Assembly: GCA_964407285.1 (NCBI GenBank)
Contig: CAYOVG010000097.1
Span: 1 to 19,668 of the forward strand
Length of the DNA stretch: 19,668 bases
Origin: CAYOVG01 sp964407285
GTDB taxonomy: Bacteria > Desulfobacterota > Syntrophobacteria > Syntrophobacterales > Syntrophobacteraceae
Reading direction: 5' to 3'
Numbering within the stretch: position 1 is the first letter of the stretch; every line of letters begins with the position of its first letter. Below the pieces are notes generated by a model. That model saw only the letters and a program-made list of their open reading frames with translations. It was not told the origin of the DNA and did no database searches. Below, piece after piece: positions 7,936-15,323 of the stretch. The position numbers and the translations under genes are program-made.

Positions 7936-10690
7936 GAACTTCATCCTGCGCCAGTTGGCCCGTTCCAGGAAACAGACCGTCCTGTTCCTGCTTTGCGTGG
8001 TCCTGTCGACGGTAACCCTCGTGGCCTTGAACGGCTTCGGAGAGAGCGTGAACGAGTCCGTCCTGAAGGACGCGCGGAAGCTGCAGGCATCCGATATCAC
8101 CATTCGTTCGTCCTACGCGATGTCGAGGCCGGTGGCCGCGTTGCTGGAATCCCTGGAGGCGCGGGGCGAAGTCGAGACCGCCAAGGCCTACCAATTCAGT
8201 TCCGTGGTCCGGGCGGGAATGGACGGCCGGTCTCTCCTCGCTTCCGTCAAAGTGGTGGAGCCGGGCTATCCGTTCTACGGCACGGTGGATCTCCAGTCGG
8301 GGAAGCCTTTGCATGATGTGCTGACTCCAGGGAGCATCGTCGTGGAGCAGTCCCTGCTCGACCGCCTGCGCCTGGAGGTGGGAGACCCGCTCCACGTGGG
8401 CGATGCGACGCTCACCATCCGGGACGTGGTCCTTCGGGAGCCGGACCGGACCGTCAGTTTCTTTCTGCTGGGTCCCAGGGTTTTCGTGGCCGCCGGGGAC
8501 CTTGACGCTTTGGGGCTGGTCACCAGGGGCAGCCGCGTCAGCCACGCCACTCTCGTCAAGGTAGCCGACCCCAACGCGGTGGAAGACATCGCCGCCCGGC
8601 TGCGGTCGGCCTCGCGGGGCGAGACGCAGGGCCGGGAACGGACTGAAGGGCAGAGCGGCGCACAGGCCGCTGTGCAAGACGACGCACGGGCAGGCGGGCC
8701 TGGAGAAATCCGGGCGGACCATGCGCAGGGCGGCCACGAGCGTGTCGAAACCTTCAGGTCCGCCCGGTCGAGGATGAAGAAGTTTTTCGACAACTTCCTC
8801 TTCTTCCTCAACCTGACGGGCATCTTTACCCTGCTCCTGGCGGGAATCGGCATTCAGAGCGCCGTTTCAGCCTTCCTGAAGGAACAGGAGACCACGGTCG
8901 GCGTCATGAAAGCGCTCGGAGCATCCAGCCGATTCGTCATCATGAACTTCATCACGGTCCTGCTCGCGCCCGGCGTAGTAGGCGCACTGGCGGGTCTCGC
9001 GGGCGGCTACCTCCTGCAGGCCTTCCTGCCCGCGCTCTTCAAAGGGCTTCTGCCTTCGACGGTAACGCTCGCGATCACCTGGCGCGCCGCGGCGCAGGGG
9101 TTCGTGCTGGGTTTGCTGGTGGTGGCGCTCTTTACCTTCCTGCCCCTGTACAGATTGAAGAGCCTCAAGCCCGCCGTCATTTTCCGCATGGAGGAGCAGC
9201 CCCGTCCGGATGAGAAGGGGCCGCACAGCCCGCCGGAGGCGGCCGCAAACGAAAACCGCCGGGATGGAGACGAACCCGGAGGCCGCCTCCGTCGCCGGCT
9301 CGGGCGCTACGCGCGCATCGGAAACCCTCGAGTTGTCACCGGAATCATCGGCGCGTCGCTCCTGTCGGCTTTCACGGCAATGGTGCTCCGGCAGCTCGAA
9401 GATCTAAAGGTGGGAATCTACTTCGTAACTGCCGTCGCGGTCCTGCTTCTGCTCGTTACCGCTCTTACCGAAGCCCTGCTGCGCGTCCTGAAACGGTACC
9501 CCCTGCCGACGCTGCCCGCCCGGCAGGCGGTCAAGGGGCTCTTCCGCCCGAGGAACTCGACCAGGCTCATCGTGGTCACCCTGGCTGCATCCCTTTCCGT
9601 CATCTTCACCATTACCGTCGTGGAACGGAACCTGGATGCGGCTTTCGTGCAGTTCTATCCGGAAGGGGCCCCGAACGTGTTCTTCATCGATATTCAGCCT
9701 TCACAGTTGGACGACTTCAAGCGGGAACTCGGAATGCAGGCCGAGTACTATCCCGTGGTGAGGGCCAGGGTGGTGTCGGTCAACGGAAAATCCGTCAACC
9801 TCGCGAGGGAGAGGGAAAGGCGGGGGGACAACCTGGCGCGGGAGTTCAATCTCACGTACCGGGACCACCTGCTGCGCGATGAGGAGATCGTCAAGGGAAA
9901 GAGTCTCCACGGATCTGTCGAAGGCGACGCGGGCTGGACCGCGGGCCCGGCGGGCGCGGGCGGGGAGAGCGTGCCGGTATCGGTTCTGGATTCCTTTGCC
10001 GATGACAACGCAATCGAGATGGGCGACGAGATCGCCTTCAACATCCAGGGGGCGCCCATCCAGGCGAAGGTATCGAGCATACGCAGCCGCACGGGCCATT
10101 TCATCCAGCCGTTTTTCTATTTCGTTTTTCCGGAGCAGGTGCTGAAGGACGCTCCGCATACCGTTTTCACCGCCGTGCGGGTGGATGCCGGGCGGATAGC
10201 CGGGTTGCAGGACCGGATGGTGAGCCGCTTTCCCAACGTCAGCGTGGTGAACGTCACGGAAGCCGCGAAGACTTTGGCCGAAATGATGCACAAGATGTCG
10301 CGCATCGTGAGGTTCTTCACCTCTTTCAGTTTCATTGCCGGCATCCTTATCATCATCAGTTCCGTGCTGGCGACGCGTTCGGCCAGAGTCCGGCAGGCGG
10401 TGTACTACAAAATCCTGGGCGCAAAGGCCGCATTCGTGCTCCGGGTATTTGCGCTGGAAAGCATTTTCCTGGGGGCGGCGGGCGCATCGCTTGCGCTGGT
10501 CGTATCCCAAACAGCCGGTTGGATTATCTGCAGCCGGGTTTTCGAGCTGCCCTATCGTCCGTTTTGGGGGACCGGAATCGTCATGGCCGCGGCGGCGGTT
10601 CTCGTGGTCGTCAGCGTAGGTTTGCTCGCTTCGATTCCCATTTTGAAAAAAAGGCCGGCCGTCTTTTTGCGAGAGCAGTCGGAAGAGTGA
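7925..10690 (+). CDS. ybbP: FtsX-like ABC permease, YbbP type (10 membrane segments)
   Basis: A 921-aa inner-membrane permease with duplicated FtsX domains. Hydrophobic segments are seen near residues 17-38, 290-318, 337-367, 385-405, 472-490, 498-518, 540-560, 795-820, 838-868 and 875-905, giving a YbbP-like 10-TM layout. Large periplasmic domains lie at about 40-285 and 560-790. The NFITVLL/GYLLQ and AGILIIISSVLATRSARVRQ regions are typical FtsX. Two hydrophilic low-complexity stretches, near 229-276 (just before TM2) and 422-459, make it longer than E. coli YbbP (about 800 aa). The start overlaps the ATPase gene by 11 nt. With the ATPase it probably acts as a mechanotransmission-type ABC machine that handles hydrophobic substrates at the outer leaflet of the inner membrane. 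Confidence 0.9.
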   Translation: MLHKNFILRQLARSRKQTVLFLLCVVLSTVTLVALNGFGESVNESVLKDARKLQASDITIRSSYAMSRPVAALLESLEARGEVETAKAYQFSSVVRAGMDGRSLLASVKVVEPGYPFYGTVDLQSGKPLHDVLTPGSIVVEQSLLDRLRLEVGDPLHVGDATLTIRDVVLREPDRTVSFFLLGPRVFVAAGDLDALGLVTRGSRVSHATLVKVADPNAVEDIAARLRSASRGETQGRERTEGQSGAQAAVQDDARAGGPGEIRADHAQGGHERVETFRSARSRMKKFFDNFLFFLNLTGIFTLLLAGIGIQSAVSAFLKEQETTVGVMKALGASSRFVIMNFITVLLAPGVVGALAGLAGGYLLQAFLPALFKGLLPSTVTLAITWRAAAQGFVLGLLVVALFTFLPLYRLKSLKPAVIFRMEEQPRPDEKGPHSPPEAAANENRRDGDEPGGRLRRRLGRYARIGNPRVVTGIIGASLLSAFTAMVLRQLEDLKVGIYFVTAVAVLLLLVTALTEALLRVLKRYPLPTLPARQAVKGLFRPRNSTRLIVVTLAASLSVIFTITVVERNLDAAFVQFYPEGAPNVFFIDIQPSQLDDFKRELGMQAEYYPVVRARVVSVNGKSVNLARERERRGDNLAREFNLTYRDHLLRDEEIVKGKSLHGSVEGDAGWTAGPAGAGGESVPVSVLDSFADDNAIEMGDEIAFNIQGAPIQAKVSSIRSRTGHFIQPFFYFVFPEQVLKDAPHTVFTAVRVDAGRIAGLQDRMVSRFPNVSVVNVTEAAKTLAEMMHKMSRIVRFFTSFSFIAGILIIISSVLATRSARVRQAVYYKILGAKAAFVLRVFALESIFLGAAGASLALVVSQTAGWIICSRVFELPYRPFWGTGIVMAAAAVLVVVSVGLLASIPILKKRPAVFLREQSEE

Positions 10691-10740
10691 CGGGGCAATT
10701 GGCAGAGCGATGAAGGAGCGATAGAGAGGGAGCAACAGAA

Positions 10741-11538
10741 ATGATGGTGAAATCACGCATGAAGAAAAGAGTGAGGATAATACTTCTGATGATAGCGGGA
10801 ATTTTGATTGGCGCGCCGATCCTTTTTTCTATTGGGACCGGGCAGGGATCGGGATGGGGCCGGATGTTCGGATGGGGGCATGAGGAAGCAGCCGAGGCCC
10901 AGGGGGAGAGGGCCGAGGAGAACGGAAGAGCGGGCGAGAGCCACGCCGCTCATGCGCTGACGATTGTCGCCATGGGGGACAGCCTGACGGCCGGGTTCGG
11001 GGTGGCGGAAGCCGAAGCGTATCCAGCCCTCCTGGAACAAAAGCTGAATGCGGATGCGGGGGGAGTCGCGCGCTACAAGGTCGTCAACGCCGGCGTGAGC
11101 GGGGAGACCAGCAGCGGAGCGTTGTCCAGAGTCAAATGGGTGCTCAACATGAAACCGGACATCGTGATCCTTGAAACCGGGGCGAACGACGGATTGAGAG
11201 GCATAGACCCGGAGGTGGTCCGGAAGAATATCGGCGCGGCGGTGTCGATGTTCAAGGAGCACGGGGTAACGGTGGTGCTGGCGGGCATGCTGATGTCGCC
11301 CAGCCTGGGACAGAAGTACACCAGCGAATTCGCCGCCGTCTATCCCGAGGTGGCCCGTAACCACGACGTAATCCTTATGCCCTTCTTTCTCGACGGAGTA
11401 GCCTCGAACCCGGCCTTCAACCTGCCCGACGGCATCCATCCCAACGCCGCGGGCTATCGGATCATCGCGGACAACATCCATCCCTATGTGCTCGAAGCGG
11501 TGAGGCTGAATGGATACGACGGCCATAAATTGAAGTAG
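10741..11538 (+). CDS. tesA: SGNH/GDSL hydrolase, TesA-like arylesterase/thioesterase
   Basis: A 265-aa secreted or membrane-anchored esterase. An N-terminal basic region and hydrophobic segment (about residues 8-30) form a signal peptide or anchor, followed by a charged linker (47-70). The SGNH blocks are intact: GDSLTAGFG (nucleophile Ser81), NAGVSGETS, GANDGLRG (Asn149) and DGIHPNAAG (Asp230, His233). The fold matches TesA/acyl-CoA thioesterase I/lysophospholipase L1. The ATG follows GGGAG by about 7 nt; an in-frame Met7 is an alternative start. It lies 50 nt after the permease on the same strand, so all three probably form one operon. In E. coli tesA is divergent from ybbAP, which makes this arrangement informative. 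The likely job is hydrolysis of esterified or acylated molecules presented by the ABC machine. Confidence 0.92.
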   Translation: MMVKSRMKKRVRIILLMIAGILIGAPILFSIGTGQGSGWGRMFGWGHEEAAEAQGERAEENGRAGESHAAHALTIVAMGDSLTAGFGVAEAEAYPALLEQKLNADAGGVARYKVVNAGVSGETSSGALSRVKWVLNMKPDIVILETGANDGLRGIDPEVVRKNIGAAVSMFKEHGVTVVLAGMLMSPSLGQKYTSEFAAVYPEVARNHDVILMPFFLDGVASNPAFNLPDGIHPNAAGYRIIADNIHPYVLEAVRLNGYDGHKLK

Positions 11539-11583
11539 CGTTCTGGGCGACTTCGTATTCGATGCCGGAAATCCGAGATCGTA

Positions 11584-11934
11584 TCAGTCCGGTTCCATGA
11601 GCGTCAGGAGTTTTTCCAGTACGTCGTTTACGACCTCGGCGGGCGGTTTTCCGGAATAGGAGACCCTCCGCATTCTCCAATCAATGCTCTTAAAGTGGTT
11701 GACCGGAATAACACCTTGCACGTTATGCCCATCCGGGATCAAGACCTCGAATGGAAGGTTCTTCGCTTTGCTCGTAGCTGGGCGCACCAGAGCAACGGCG
11801 CTCTTCCGACGGCAGGAAAACGGCGGCATGATGAGGGCGGGGCGTTTCCCGCCCTGCTCGTTTCCTACCGTTGGTGAAGAATCAATCCATACGACGTCTC
11901 CTCGGCCACGGCGTTTTGCTATTGATCGAATCAA
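11584..11934 (-). CDS. MazF/PemK-family toxin, start codon uncertain
   Basis: The readable product (about 116 aa) matches the MazF/PemK endoribonuclease fold: RGDVVWIDSSPTVGNEQGGKRPALIM, then ALVRPATSK, LPFEV, a GVIPVNHFKSIDW segment and a C-terminal helix ending LEKLLTLMEPD. The catalytic-type Arg (KRPAL) and Thr (PATSK) remain, but the usual D-Q before the K-S-I/L-D-W motif reads N-H. No ATG or GTG precedes the domain at a sensible distance. Only TTG at 11934 is in frame, without a ribosome-binding site; codon 5 from there is ATA, one base from ATG. Further upstream the frame runs antisense to a response regulator. No MazE gene is visible. It is probably a decaying or orphan toxin, converging on the esterase gene. 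Confidence 0.7.
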   Translation of the reverse strand: MIRSIAKRRGRGDVVWIDSSPTVGNEQGGKRPALIMPPFSCRRKSAVALVRPATSKAKNLPFEVLIPDGHNVQGVIPVNHFKSIDWRMRRVSYSGKPPAEVVNDVLEKLLTLMEPD

Positions 11935-11951
11935 GATAATTGTGCTATTAA
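11922..11951 (+). promoter_or_regulatory. Possible sigma70 promoter for the first response regulator
   Basis: TTGATC (11922-11927) and TATTAA (11946-11951) are separated by 18 nt; each hexamer matches consensus at 4 of 6 positions. It is correctly oriented for the regulator gene starting at 12095, giving a leader of about 135 nt. It lies over the degenerate 5' end of the opposing MazF-like gene. Confidence 0.35.
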
Positions 11952-12094
11952 CAGTGATCTCAGGAGACGGGGATGAACGGCGCAATGACCGGCATGCGGC
12001 GCGCCGGTCAGGTCCCCCCAGACGGATGTGTGAGCTGTACCGGGAAAGCCGCATTGCTTGCCATGCCCGAAGAAATTTTGGAGAGGAAGAACAG

Positions 12095-12553
12095 ATGAGG
12101 CAGGCGCCAGTCACTATCGTCATGGCTGATGATGATCCGGACGATTGCTTGTTCGTAAGGGATGCGCTCGGAGAGACTCGCACCGCTGACGGCTTTCTTT
12201 GCGTGGAGGATGGCCAGGAACTCATGGACTATCTCTACCGGAAAGGGAAATACGCCGACACGTCGCTTTTCCCCTGTCCCGATCTCATTTTGCTCGACCT
12301 CAACATGCCGCGAAAGGACGGCCGGGAAGTGCTGAAAGAAATCAAATCGGACCCCGATCTGCGCAGCATACCCATCGTAGTTCTCACCACATCCAGGGAC
12401 GAGAGAGACATTGCCGGGAGCTATGAACTCGGCGCATCCTCGTTCATTTCCAAGCCCATCGATTTCAACGGGTTCATCCGTTTCGCACAAACCATCGAGA
12501 GGTATTGGTTCGAACTGGTGCAGCTTCCCCCGCAACGAAGAGACGGATGTTGA
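12095..12553 (+). CDS. Single-domain response regulator, Rcp1/CheY-like
   Basis: A 152-aa stand-alone receiver. It has the acidic pocket ADDDPDD (12-17), phosphoacceptor Asp68 in LILLDLNMP, switch Thr98 in VVLTTS and Lys120 in SKPI, so all key residues are present. The YRKGKY segment and the RYWFELVQLP tail are typical of the Rcp1-like receivers that partner with phytochrome-type or hybrid kinases. The open frame reaches back to 11684, but ATG 12095 is chosen because GAGAGGAAG lies just upstream and the family begins there. No output domain is present, so it probably acts through protein-protein contacts. No histidine kinase lies in the window. It is 82 and 53 percent of the way through none of the neighbouring coding frames: it is a free-standing gene, followed by a 245-nt gap. 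Confidence 0.93.
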   Translation: MRQAPVTIVMADDDPDDCLFVRDALGETRTADGFLCVEDGQELMDYLYRKGKYADTSLFPCPDLILLDLNMPRKDGREVLKEIKSDPDLRSIPIVVLTTSRDERDIAGSYELGASSFISKPIDFNGFIRFAQTIERYWFELVQLPPQRRDGC

Positions 12554-12706
12554 TACGGCTGGCTCAATTTCTCCGCTAAATATTTAAAATTCCATAAATT
12601 CCTTCCATCTTGACAGGCCGGAGCGGGCGTATTAGACAGAAGCCGTTCGCTTTTCTTGTGGGCCACGCCGATGGCTGCATGGCGGCGAATTGCATGCGGC
12701 GGACAT

Positions 12707-12735
12707 TTGACGCGTGAGCGCGGCAGTGTTATCCT
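12707..12735 (+). promoter_or_regulatory. Sigma70-type promoter of the GAF-PAS-LuxR gene
   Basis: TTGACG (12707-12712) and TATCCT (12730-12735) are separated by exactly 17 nt, with 5 of 6 and 4 of 6 matches to consensus. Transcription would begin near 12742, leaving room for the ATG at 12799 with its purine-rich upstream sequence. It is the clearest promoter in the window. The rest of the 12554-12798 gap shows no other convincing element. Confidence 0.55.
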
Positions 12736-12798
12736 TTCTTGTTTCCAGCTTTTTTTGATTAGATGCAATTGACGGTGAACGCGAAATCGAGAGGACGG

Positions 12799-14226
12799 AT
12801 GGCCGACCATGTAGAAAGCCTCAAAGAGGAACTCACCCGGCTGAAGCGCGAGTTGGCCGAAACGAAGGGGGATCTGAAAGCCGAAATCGCCCGGCGCAAG
12901 CAGATCGAGGAGGCGCTCAGGCTCGATGAAACCCGCTTCGAAGCGTTTTTCAAGCTCAGCCAGATGGCGGAGGCTCCGGTTGAAGAAATCGTAAGGTTCG
13001 TCCTGGAAGAGCAGATCAAGATCACGAAGAGCAAAGCGGGCACCCTGGCCCTCCTGGATGATGACGGAAAGATTTCGTCCGTTTACGGGTGGTCCATGGG
13101 AAATATGGACATCTGCGCTCTTCCCGATGAACCCATGGCCACGCCGACGGATGAAGCCGGCCTGTGGGCGCAGCCCATTCGGGAAAGAAGACCGGTTATC
13201 ATCAACGATTATTCGGCTCCCCATCCTTTCAAGAAGTCTCTTCCGGCCGGACATGCGCCGATAACGCGTCTTCTCGGAGTCCCCGCGATCAATGGCGACA
13301 GGATAGCGGCTCTCGCCCTGGTGGCCAACAAAGAGGAAGAATATGACGCTCGCGATGAGCGCCAGGTGAAGTTGCTCCTGGATGGGATGTGGAGACTCGT
13401 CGAGCGCAAGCGCGTGGAGACCACTCTCCAGGAGCGCGCGGAACTTCTCGACCTGGCGAATGACTCCATTATGGTTCGAGACCTCACGGGCAGAATCCTT
13501 TTCTGGAATGCCGGCGCTGAAGCTTGCTACGGCTGGAAGAAGGATGACGCCATCGGACAGATCTACCATGCCCTGCTTCGAACCGAATTTCCCAGGTCGC
13601 TGGAGGAAATCAAGAGGGAGCTTTTTCAGCATGGCCGGTGGGAGGGGGAACTGATCCATTTCACTCGCGACGGGAATCGAATCGTAGTGGCGAGTCGCTG
13701 GGCTCTTCTGCGGGACGCGGGCGGAGGCGGACGGGCGACTCTTGAAATCAGTACCGACATCACGGGCCGAAAACTCATGGAGAACCAGTTGGAGGAAAAA
13801 ACCAACCGGCTCCAGGAGGTCAATATAGCGCTCAAGACCCTGCTGAGGCATAGGGATGAGGATAAGAAGGACCTGGAGGAAGCCATTATGAACAATATAG
13901 AAAACCTTATCCTGCCCTATCTGAAGAAGATCAAGGCCGGCCCCATGAACGGCACCCAGATGGCGCTGCTCGAAATACTGGAGTCCCACCTGAGCGAACT
14001 CACGTCGGACTTCGGCAAAACGCTCGCTTTGCAGTACCGGGTCCTCACCCCCACGGAGATGCGGGTCGCGGCCCTGGTGAGAGAGGGAAAGACCAGCAAG
14101 GAGATCGCGGAGATACTGTGCATTTCCGAAAAGACCGCATCCTTTCACAGGAACAATATCAGAACGAAGCTGGGACTGCGAACAACGGGAATAAATCTCA
14201 GGTCGCATCTCTTGAGTTTTACATAA
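12799..14226 (+). CDS. GAF-PAS sensory protein with C-terminal LuxR-type HTH
   Basis: A 475-aa one-component regulator. Domains in order are an N-terminal coiled coil (about 1-45), a GAF-like domain (about 50-200: AGTLALLDDDGKISSVYGWS, RRPVIINDYS, LGVPAINGDRIAALALVANK), a PAS domain (about 210-325: LANDSIMVRDLTGRILFWN, GRWEGELIHFTRDG), a coiled coil (about 326-365) and a LuxR HTH (about 416-475: LTPTEMRVAALVREGKTSKE, ISEKTASFHRNNIRTKLG). It has no kinase or receiver domain, so it probably senses a small molecule or redox state and binds DNA directly. An in-frame ATG at 12763 would add 12 residues but lacks a ribosome-binding site; GAGAGGA precedes the ATG at 12799. A promoter-like sequence lies about 65 nt upstream. 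Confidence 0.9.
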   Translation: MADHVESLKEELTRLKRELAETKGDLKAEIARRKQIEEALRLDETRFEAFFKLSQMAEAPVEEIVRFVLEEQIKITKSKAGTLALLDDDGKISSVYGWSMGNMDICALPDEPMATPTDEAGLWAQPIRERRPVIINDYSAPHPFKKSLPAGHAPITRLLGVPAINGDRIAALALVANKEEEYDARDERQVKLLLDGMWRLVERKRVETTLQERAELLDLANDSIMVRDLTGRILFWNAGAEACYGWKKDDAIGQIYHALLRTEFPRSLEEIKRELFQHGRWEGELIHFTRDGNRIVVASRWALLRDAGGGGRATLEISTDITGRKLMENQLEEKTNRLQEVNIALKTLLRHRDEDKKDLEEAIMNNIENLILPYLKKIKAGPMNGTQMALLEILESHLSELTSDFGKTLALQYRVLTPTEMRVAALVREGKTSKEIAEILCISEKTASFHRNNIRTKLGLRTTGINLRSHLLSFT

Positions 14227-14441
14227 TACCAGCTTTTCCCCCATATTTACCATTCATATTCTTGGTATTCCAATCTCCCGCGATTGTAGTAGTCTTAGAC
14301 CATGTAAATCTGTCAGCCACGAAGAATCTGGGCGCTTCTTTTCGAGTTCGGGTTCCGGTTCCTGCCCGGCAGTCAGTTCACGGTGCGGTGTCCGAACGGG
14401 AAAGCGCAATGGAACAGCACCTGAACAGCCGAGGGAGATTG

Positions 14442-14654
14442 ATGACCGAAAGGGGAACGGACTCCTCCAATTGGGGAGGCAGAAGGCCGGGGGCGGGAGC
14501 GAAAAAGCGATCTGGAAAGACAACAAAAACGGTTTCGGTATCCCTTCCGATCGGCCTGGCCGAATGGCTGTCCGAAGAAGCCGGAAGGCGCGGCCTTTCG
14601 CAGTCCAGAATAGTCGCCCTTGCGCTTGAGGAGAAGCTCAAAGAGAAATCATGA
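14442..14654 (+). CDS. Small RHH-like DNA-binding protein
   Basis: A 70-aa basic protein. It starts with an N-terminal GGRRPGAGAKKRSGK segment, a motif often preceding small DNA-binding domains. Then comes a strand-like TKTVSVSLPIGLAEWLSEEA and a second helix SQSRIVALALEEKLKEK, giving the beta-alpha-alpha pattern of ribbon-helix-helix proteins. ATG 14442 has GGGAG about 6 nt upstream; an earlier in-frame ATG at 14409 is poorer. The stop overlaps the start of the degenerate receiver gene (ATGA), so the two are translationally coupled and probably work together. It could be an antitoxin-like regulator, but the partner is a receiver domain, not a toxin. The 215-nt gap upstream shows no clear promoter. 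Confidence 0.72.
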   Translation: MTERGTDSSNWGGRRPGAGAKKRSGKTTKTVSVSLPIGLAEWLSEEAGRRGLSQSRIVALALEEKLKEKS

Positions 14655-15079
14655 AGAAGGTTTTTCCCGTTATTGCCGTTGTGGATGATGATCCCGATGA
14701 TCGGCTTCGCCTCGAGAGGGCATTCGGGCAGTGCCGGCAGGACACTCGGGTTCGTTTCTTCGAAACCGCGGAGAGCCTGCTGGACTATCTCGAGCAAAGC
14801 AGCGAAGGCGGCGCCGAGGACGACATACCCGACCTGATCCTCGCCAGCCTGCACTTGAAGGGGAAAGCCGGCTTAAAACTGATATCGGACATCAAATCGC
14901 ACCCGAACCTGAAGCGTATACCGCTCGTAGTTCTCAATGGTTCGCCTTCCGACCCGGAAGTAAGAGAGAGTTACGATCGGGGAGCCAATACGGTGATAAT
15001 CAAACCGATTCTCTTCGATGAGCTTGTCACAGTTCTGAAGATACTATGCGATTACTGGCTGGGACCTGTGAGAATGTAA
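14651..15079 (+). CDS. Degenerate CheY-like receiver lacking the phosphoacceptor Asp
   Basis: A 142-aa stand-alone receiver fold, clearly related to its two neighbours: VVDDDPDD at 11-17, LLDYLEQ, PDLIL, RIPLVVL, RESYDRGANTVIIKPI, and a DYWLGPV tail. The strand-3 motif, LILLDLNMP in the first regulator, is LILASLHLKG here, so the phosphoacceptor Asp is Ser66. The switch Thr is Asn96. The acidic pair and Lys118 remain. It therefore cannot be phosphorylated at the usual position and probably acts as a constitutive or ligand-controlled adaptor. It overlaps the upstream RHH gene by 4 nt. The fold looks well conserved and the frame is intact, which argues for function instead of decay. Confidence 0.88.
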   Translation: MKKVFPVIAVVDDDPDDRLRLERAFGQCRQDTRVRFFETAESLLDYLEQSSEGGAEDDIPDLILASLHLKGKAGLKLISDIKSHPNLKRIPLVVLNGSPSDPEVRESYDRGANTVIIKPILFDELVTVLKILCDYWLGPVRM

Positions 15080-15091
15080 TCCACATGGGCG

Positions 15092-15109
15092 CCGGATCGA
15101 GCGATCCGG
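15092..15109. repeat. Palindrome CCGGATCG-AG-CGATCCGG
   Basis: A perfect 8-bp inverted repeat, realistically a 6-bp stem with a 6-nt loop, lies 13 nt after the stop of the degenerate receiver. No T-tract follows, so it may be a weak rho-independent pause site, an mRNA-end stabiliser or a protein-binding palindrome. Confidence 0.45.
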
Positions 15110-15210
15110 AACGGCGAAGCCGGTGGCTAAGAGTGCGAGATATGACTGGATTACGGGCCGCATTCATGGTAACTTTGTGAACGACTGCTCATAAGAGAGC
15201 ACATTTCAGT

Positions 15211-15238
15211 GGAAAGGGGAGCGAAAGTCTCCATTTCC
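15211..15238 (+). other. Possible leader hairpin upstream of the third receiver gene
   Basis: GGAAA (15211-15215) pairs with TTTCC (15234-15238), and GGAG (15218-15221) with CTCC (15229-15232), around a 7-nt loop. It lies about 85 nt before the start codon of the next gene. A regulatory role is a guess. The rest of the 244-nt gap (15080-15323) shows no convincing promoter. Confidence 0.25.
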
Positions 15239-15323
15239 GGCATGAAAGAGTAACGATTCGGGAAATCCCGCGCGAAGCAACACCACGAGTTCGACTAATT
15301 GTTTTCTGGAGGAGGAATGTCGC

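Noticed and set aside
11960..12090. Possible MazE antitoxin upstream of the MazF-like gene
   Set aside because: One minus frame reads GMASNAAFPVQL, faintly like the W-G-N-S-x-A-x-R-I-P motif of MazE. The match is too poor, and the segment is the leader of the opposing regulator gene.
12610..12637. Perfect TTGACA as a promoter for the LuxR-type gene
   Set aside because: No good -10 box lies 16-18 nt downstream (TATTAG is only 14 nt away). The pair at 12707-12735 is better placed.
12421..14253. Long minus-strand open frame (610 codons) opposite the GAF-PAS-LuxR gene
   Set aside because: The plus strand encodes recognisable GAF, PAS and LuxR HTH domains; the minus translation shows nothing.
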